Source of the DNA: Myxococcales bacterium
Lineage (GTDB): Bacteria; Myxococcota_A; Polyangia; Palsa-1104; JAEUJZ01
Assembly (NCBI GenBank): GCA_016794465.1
Contig: JAEUKA010000084.1
Coordinates: 1-49,689, forward strand
Length of the DNA: 49,689 bases
Reading direction: 5' to 3'
The translations under genes and the position numbers were made by a program. Under the pieces are notes generated by a model. It made no database searches. It saw only the letters and a list, made by a program, of their open reading frames with translations, and was not told the origin of the DNA. The number at the start of each line of letters is the position of its first letter. Positions within the stretch are counted from its first letter, which is position 1. Of this stretch, positions 45,491 to 49,689 are shown piece after piece.

Positions 45491-45925
45491 CTACTCCACC
45501 GACCCCCTCAACACGCTTGACCGCGAACCCTCGCTAAATTTGCAGACCTCAGACGGAATGAGGATGAACGGCGATCCATCGTATGGGATCGGGTTCCTTT
45601 GTTTATCAAAAAATTGCACAATATATGCACCGATATGTGGCAGTGGTGGAAGGTTGAATAAGGGAAGTTCAGAGCCCAGCGTTGGGAAGTACCGAATTCC
45701 CTTTGTGACTCTGGTTCCAAAGCGAATCCATTGGGCATTGAGCTTGTGAGCCACCTGATTGTGAAAGCCGATGACGTCGGTGATTTTGCATGGAAGGCTC
45801 CAATTGATTCCCAGAAGCATCTTGCAGCTTTCACTGCAATAGCGATGGTTGTTGGAATTGCCATTGAAGAGACGTTTGCATGCCGCACATTCCTTCATGT
45901 TGTAGTTGTACTTAATGATCTTCAT
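45491..45925 (-). CDS. small zinc-finger-like protein, possibly cut by the adjacent IS
   Basis: A 144-residue protein with one Cys4 cluster near the N-terminus (CAACKRLF, then HRYCSESC), a likely zinc ribbon of the kind seen in small DNA-binding or HNH-associated proteins. No HNH or other catalytic motif is visible. ATG 45925 is preferred over 45970 because GAGGGG precedes it and the zinc motif begins soon after. The base composition is AT-richer than blocks 1-3, which suggests recent acquisition. The C-terminal 20 residues run towards the transposase gene and may be IS sequence read through, so the original protein could have been longer. Confidence 0.5.
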   Translation of the reverse strand: MKIIKYNYNMKECAACKRLFNGNSNNHRYCSESCKMLLGINWSLPCKITDVIGFHNQVAHKLNAQWIRFGTRVTKGIRYFPTLGSELPLFNLPPLPHIGAYIVQFFDKQRNPIPYDGSPFILIPSEVCKFSEGSRSSVLRGSVE

Positions 45926-46777
45926 GGACCCCTCTGTTGTTGACCATATCCTTGCACACGCGCTCGTCAAGATGATGCGGAAGTTATATACTCAAAAGAG
46001 TCACAATGGTACGCCAGACATCTCTAATGCGTGTTTATGTGTGAAAAATTGTCATTGTGAAATTATCAACTCATCTTCAATCTGCAACATGTGGACAACT
46101 GCAAGAATCCATGGCGCGGACCCCAGCGAATCGAGGCCAATAGTGGCAGTGAACGCTGTCTCTCTGTCATCTTGATTTCGTGTCAACACACCCTGACTCG
46201 ACAGTCGGTCGCAGCATACCACGTCCACATGCTGCTGTGAATTACAAGAATAGATGCCGTGTTTGATTGAGAAGTGCTCCGCAACGTAGGTTCATTAACT
46301 ACATGCCAATTAGGTGCGGAATATCTATAAGGAATTTCCCGTGGAACGATTTTTGCATTGCGAGGTTGCAATGCGCCATTTGAAACCGTAATCCAAACAC
46401 CGTTGGCGATCCACAATGGTATGCTGTGTTCTTGGGCTGCGCCGCGATACAATAGCGGTTGACATCGACGGTGTACAGCAGCAGCGAGCCGGGAAGGGAT
46501 GCTGGCGAGGCAGGCCAGTCCGGCATACTTTGAGGGCACACGGATGGAGCATTTTTGCCCGACAGCATGAGTGTCGTAGCTTGTCCTACGCAGGATTTCC
46601 TAGACGATTCGGGCGGAAGCTGTCTTCTCAATCTTCACGGGCCCGAGCGGTCTCTCTATGATTGAAAGGATGGTCGATTTCATTGCGATTTGTTGACCCA
46701 GCTGCTCAATCTCCGCACAGAGCGGATTGGCGAGCGTTGCGTTGCTTGGTGTTATTGATGGCAGATGCGCACCGGTC
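45926..46777. other. AT-richer stretch without a convincing gene
   Basis: About 850 bases with visibly lower GC than the rest of the window. Minus-strand frames of 110-118 codons exist between about 46183 and 46631 but overlap each other in different frames, have no recognisable domain and no good ribosome-binding site. The composition suggests horizontally acquired or decayed DNA between an IS and a repressor gene. A decayed gene cannot be excluded. Confidence 0.6.
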
Positions 46778-47302
46778 TCACCGATCCGCGTGCGCTGCTT
46801 GAACACTGACAGTCCGAACTCGACGCTTCTTGGGAATCTCTCGCGGACCCTCCCCAAACGCGAGCCACGCCGGGGACACACCAAGAGCTTTGGCCAGCGA
46901 CTCGAGCACGTCCACGCCGGTCTGCGCGCCCTTCTCAATGTTGGCAATCGCGGTGGCGCTAAGATCAATCAGTCGAGCAAGTGCAACCTTGGTCTGGCCG
47001 CGCTCGAGACGTATCGTAGCCAAGCGCGCCCCCATACCGTCCGTCGTTGACCCGGTGCTCTCGGATTGTTGCGGCCCGAGACCGTACCCTAACCAACCTG
47101 CAGTGACTCCAAGCGCATCGGCCAAACGACATACTGAGCCAACGGTCGGCGTACGCTGTCCAGTTTCGATTTCACGCGCCGAAGTTTGACCGCCTCCAAT
47201 TCGGTGCACGACCACATTGCGCGTCAGTCCAGCGCTTTTTCTGGCCTTGCGCATGCGCGCGGGAAGGCCGAGATGAAGAGGATTGCGGCGACCACGAACC
47301 AT
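46778..47302 (-). CDS. transcriptional regulator with two tandem XRE helix-turn-helix domains
   Basis: This 174-residue protein contains two consecutive Cro/C1-type helix-turn-helix units. The first (about 14-70) includes MRKARKSAGLTR, then SAREIETGQRTPTVGSVCRLADALGV. The second (about 90-150) includes LATIRLERGQTKVALARLI, then SATAIANIEKGAQTGVDVLESLAKALGV. Each ends in the same W-L-x-Y/F-G tail, so the gene looks like an internal duplication. No separate oligomerisation or peptidase domain is present. It is transcribed away from the HTH gene at 47521, with 218 bases between them, the classic layout of an element repressor facing its target genes. Probable role: control of the neighbouring integrase module. 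Confidence 0.82.
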   Translation of the reverse strand: MVRGRRNPLHLGLPARMRKARKSAGLTRNVVVHRIGGGQTSAREIETGQRTPTVGSVCRLADALGVTAGWLGYGLGPQQSESTGSTTDGMGARLATIRLERGQTKVALARLIDLSATAIANIEKGAQTGVDVLESLAKALGVSPAWLAFGEGPREIPKKRRVRTVSVQAAHADR

Positions 47303-47520
47303 CGACAGGTGGTAGCACGGCCCGACGCTGGTCCATAGTTGGCATATTTGTTCTCAAAATACTACTGTTAACTTTGTTGCAAATCGAGCTAAGTATGTGT
47401 ATTCCTACCACTTGAGCCCGGCTTAGTCGGGCCATAACCCAGAGACCGCTCGACCGAAATCGAGCGGCCCCCTTCAACCCGCGCCGGACACCGCTCCCAG
47501 GCACCGTCCGACGCAGACAG
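47303..47520. promoter_or_regulatory. divergent intergenic region with candidate repressor promoter
   Basis: This short AT-rich region separates the divergent HTH genes. On the minus strand TTGCAA (47377-47382) and TATTTT (47356-47361) are 15 bases apart, a short but possible -35/-10 pair for the repressor. A GTTAAC palindrome lies between them and could be part of an operator. Nothing comparably clear was seen for the plus-strand gene. Confidence 0.3.
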
Positions 47521-48162
47521 GTGCAGTCTATGCCGTGCCACCTCCCTGCTACAAGTGTAACTTCTCACCGTCGGAAACCGTTCTCCAAGAGCCCATCGAT
47601 CATCGCCGCCAAGCTTGATATGACCAGGCCCGGCGAGCGCTGGGCGCAGAGCTTCATGATCTGGGCTGCCACTGGTGCATGTCCGGCTTGGAGACCTCTG
47701 GCCGTTGCTCGAAGGAACGATGCCCTTGTCGTCGCTGTTGAGTGGGGAACGTGGCCCCATGATGAGCGACCGTACGGAGTCGTTGAGATCGCGCTATCCG
47801 GCGACTCTCTGCGCTGGCAGTCGTTCCAGATTGGAGAGAAGGAACGGATGTTGAAGCTGGTGTCTGGTGGTGAGTCCGCCGATGGACTGGCGCTGTCGTT
47901 TGGTGATCTACTGCGCTATCACAGAGAGCAGGCCGGACTCACTCGAATGGAGCTCGCAGCGCAGACCGGACTGGCGTATCAAGGCATCGTCCAAATCGAA
48001 AAGGGAGGCTCGACTCCGTCGCTACAGACGCTCCGTCTCCTTCGCAAGGTCGAGGCACTGCGGCCATTCCTACAGGCCGTGGGCACGCCAACGTATCGCA
48101 CCGGACTGCGATCTGTTCGCAGCGATTCGTCGGCTCTGTCTGTGAACGGAGAGGGACCATGA
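47521..48162 (+). CDS. XRE-family helix-turn-helix protein
   Basis: The frame is 213 residues. A C-terminal Cro/C1-type helix-turn-helix lies at about 125-180 (LLRYHREQAGLTRMELAAQTG, with YQGIVQIEKGGSTPSLQTL). The region before it (about 45-110) has a beta-like run (DALVVAVEWGTWPHDERPYG) of unknown fold. The GTG at 47521 is poorly supported; ATG 47620, giving 180 residues, begins just before the recognisable sequence and is equally likely. The stop overlaps the next small gene by four bases (ATGA), so the two are coupled and lead into the recombinase gene. Probably a regulator or excision-control protein of the mobile element. Confidence 0.7.
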   Translation: MQSMPCHLPATSVTSHRRKPFSKSPSIIAAKLDMTRPGERWAQSFMIWAATGACPAWRPLAVARRNDALVVAVEWGTWPHDERPYGVVEIALSGDSLRWQSFQIGEKERMLKLVSGGESADGLALSFGDLLRYHREQAGLTRMELAAQTGLAYQGIVQIEKGGSTPSLQTLRLLRKVEALRPFLQAVGTPTYRTGLRSVRSDSSALSVNGEGP

Positions 48163-48410
48163 AGAGGCCCCCAAAACCAACTCCTACGAACCAGGGAGCC
48201 TACGCTGTTGTGAAGGATCGGGGCAAGCGAGCGAGCATGATGCTCGTCGGTCAGGTCATGGACAATGGCGATGGCTCGTTGATGATCTATCTCGATGCAC
48301 TGCCGCTCAGTAGGACGCTTCTCATCCGTGATCGACCTGTCACGGAATCAGTGCCTCCCCTTCCATCAGCGACGACATCTCCAGTCCGCAGCGGACCAAG
48401 CGAAGCGTAG
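48159..48410 (+). CDS. small element-associated protein of unknown function
   Basis: This 83-residue protein starts in the stop of the HTH gene. Its core (about 28-55) reads like the short beta-hairpin proteins often found on conjugative and integrative elements: VGQVMDNGDGSLMIYLDALP followed by LLIRD. The N-terminus is Pro- and Lys-rich, and the tail is Ser/Pro-rich and probably disordered. No catalytic motif is visible. Between it and the recombinase lie 79 bases without further features. Confidence 0.6.
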   Translation: MKRPPKPTPTNQGAYAVVKDRGKRASMMLVGQVMDNGDGSLMIYLDALPLSRTLLIRDRPVTESVPPLPSATTSPVRSGPSEA

Positions 48411-48489
48411 TCCGTGCGGGTCTGTGCCAACAGAGGATGAAGCAGAGTCTTCTGTTGGTCCTTCCTATTCGTGGAAAAGGACGATTCAC

Positions 48490-49689
48490 ATGAACGCCAA
48501 GCTCGACAAGATGACCAAGAGCGCCAAGTCTCAGCGGAGGAGACTCAGCGCGGCCACCGAAGAGAATACCATCGTCGGAAAGATCCGGGATGAAAGGAGC
48601 CAGAGCAAGCAAGAGGAAGTCTCTGTCTGGGGTCCATACCGCGATGGACCGAAGCGGTACCGGCTGAAGATTTCGGAAAAGGGAGAGGTCCGCAACGTCT
48701 GCTACAAGACCAGAGAGGATGCAGAGAGCGTCAAAGCGAACCTTCTTGCACAGGCAGAGGATCGACAGGAATGCACTGTTGGTGCGGCAGTGACGGCATT
48801 CTGTCAGTACCTTGAGGAGACTCGTTGCATCAAGGAAGATTCCGTTAGGGGGGCTGCTCAAAAGCTGGCGTGGCTTCCTGCCGATGCTCTTCTTGTCAGC
48901 CTCAAACCAGAGCAAGCGGAGCGGCTTTACAGAGAGCTGGTTCAATCGGTGAATCCGCACAACCAGAAGCCTCCTTCCACAGCAACACAGCGCGCTCGAC
49001 TCACTACAGCGCGCTATTTCTTTTCGTGGGCACAGAAGTCTGGTCTGTGTCGGCAGAATCCCTTTGCCACTGTGCAGCCGATCGGGCGCATGAATGTCGG
49101 CAAGAAGCAGCTCCGCATCGACGAGGCCAGGCGCTTTGAAGCGGTCTGTCTGAAGCAGGCCGAGAGTGGCGACACCGCAGCGTTTGGCGCGCTCCTGATG
49201 ATCTATCTGGGTCTCCGGCAGAGCGAGGTGGCAGCGCGAGTCAAGCGCGACATTGACGATGAAGGGAGGGTTCTCTGGATTCCGTCAGGAAAGACCAAGA
49301 ATGCGAAGCGCCGACTGAAGATTCCCGAGCACCTACGCCCGCTCCTTCTCACTCTGCTGACTGAGAAGGAGTCCGAAGATCGACTGTTTTATCCGCCGAA
49401 CCGGAAACGCAGCAGCAGCTACTATTGGGCCCACGTGAGGCGACTGTGTCGACTCGCAGATGTGCCCGTAATCTGTCCCCACAGTCTGCGCGGCCTACAT
49501 GCGACGCTGGCGCTAGAAGGAGGCGCAACCGCAGACTCTGTTGCCAAAGCGCTGGGTCACGGCTCCTTTGCGATGACCGCCCGCCACTACGCCACCGAGT
49601 CCAGCGTGCTCGACGCGCAGTCCAGCCGAGTCTCTTCCGCCCTTGCCGCGCACCCCGATTCACAGATAGAGTGGGCTCGCTTACTGAAG
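48490..49689 (+). CDS. tyrosine recombinase (integrase), truncated by window end
   Basis: The frame opens at ATG 48490 (GGA ten bases upstream) and is still open at the last base, giving 400 codons without a stop. The N-terminal part (about 45-100) resembles an arm-binding domain, and 100-200 a core-binding SAM-like domain. The catalytic domain shows the tyrosine-recombinase set in order: Arg in LGLRQSEVA, Lys in SGKTKNAKR, HSLR in PHSLRGLHAT, His in LGHGSF, and the nucleophile Tyr in TARHYATE. All catalytic residues lie inside the window; only the C-terminal end is missing. With the upstream repressor and small genes, this is the integration module of a genomic island whose attachment site probably lies just beyond the window. 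Confidence 0.9.
   Translation, partial: MNAKLDKMTKSAKSQRRRLSAATEENTIVGKIRDERSQSKQEEVSVWGPYRDGPKRYRLKISEKGEVRNVCYKTREDAESVKANLLAQAEDRQECTVGAAVTAFCQYLEETRCIKEDSVRGAAQKLAWLPADALLVSLKPEQAERLYRELVQSVNPHNQKPPSTATQRARLTTARYFFSWAQKSGLCRQNPFATVQPIGRMNVGKKQLRIDEARRFEAVCLKQAESGDTAAFGALLMIYLGLRQSEVAARVKRDIDDEGRVLWIPSGKTKNAKRRLKIPEHLRPLLLTLLTEKESEDRLFYPPNRKRSSSYYWAHVRRLCRLADVPVICPHSLRGLHATLALEGGATADSVAKALGHGSFAMTARHYATESSVLDAQSSRVSSALAAHPDSQIEWARLLK

Noticed and set aside
46183..46631. Minus-strand frames of 110-118 codons
   Set aside because: Two frames overlap each other, neither has a ribosome-binding site or recognisable fold, and the local composition is AT-rich and gene-poor.

Overview
The window looks like high-GC chromosomal DNA of a myxobacterium (Myxococcota, Polyangiales/Sorangium-like). 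This is inferred from style, not from a marker gene: very large multidomain proteins, an FHA/sigma-54 activator beside a transmembrane Ser/Thr kinase, WD40 giants and a modular megasynthase. No rRNA or tRNA gene, CRISPR array or replication origin was seen. The window falls into four blocks.

Block 1 (about 0.8-16.9 kb, all on the minus strand) is a compact biosynthetic operon. In transcription order it encodes a sterol-desaturase/fatty-acid-hydroxylase-like enzyme, a single 3121-residue PKS-NRPS (KS-AT-DH-KR-ACP-C-A-PCP-TE), two CrtI/phytoene-desaturase-like FAD oxidoreductases, an arginase and a medium-chain NADP-dependent oxidoreductase. Gene set and order match polycyclic tetramate macrolactam (PTM) clusters of the HSAF/frontalamide/ikarugamycin type. 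My by-eye reading of the adenylation pocket is ornithine-like, and the arginase could make that ornithine from arginine.

Block 2 (about 17.1-35.0 kb, plus strand apart from one lipoprotein gene) looks like a signalling or conflict locus. It has two caspase-nSTAND-WD40 proteins, a TIR-like/DUF4384-like protein, an FHA sigma-54 activator, a transmembrane Ser/Thr kinase with a 14-repeat C-terminal propeller, and a membrane TIR protein. A helically phased array of TGGGAC boxes lies upstream of each caspase gene (21-bp period for one, 11-bp for the other), which suggests one shared regulator.

Block 3 (about 35.2-44.1 kb, plus strand) is three overlapping genes: an N-terminally truncated Eco57I-like N6-adenine methyltransferase, an unrecognised protein, and a 1949-residue protein joining a Lon-protease-like domain to a NACHT NTPase and a long helical-repeat region. 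It resembles a defence-island module.

Block 4 (about 44.2 kb to the end) is mobile DNA: an IS1202/ISNCY-like transposase, an AT-richer stretch with one small zinc-finger gene and about 850 bases without a convincing gene, a tandem-HTH repressor divergent from an HTH protein, a small element-type protein, and a tyrosine recombinase that runs off the end. The first 800 bases hold a 12-bp tandem repeat, a long near-perfect palindrome and at most one small gene.
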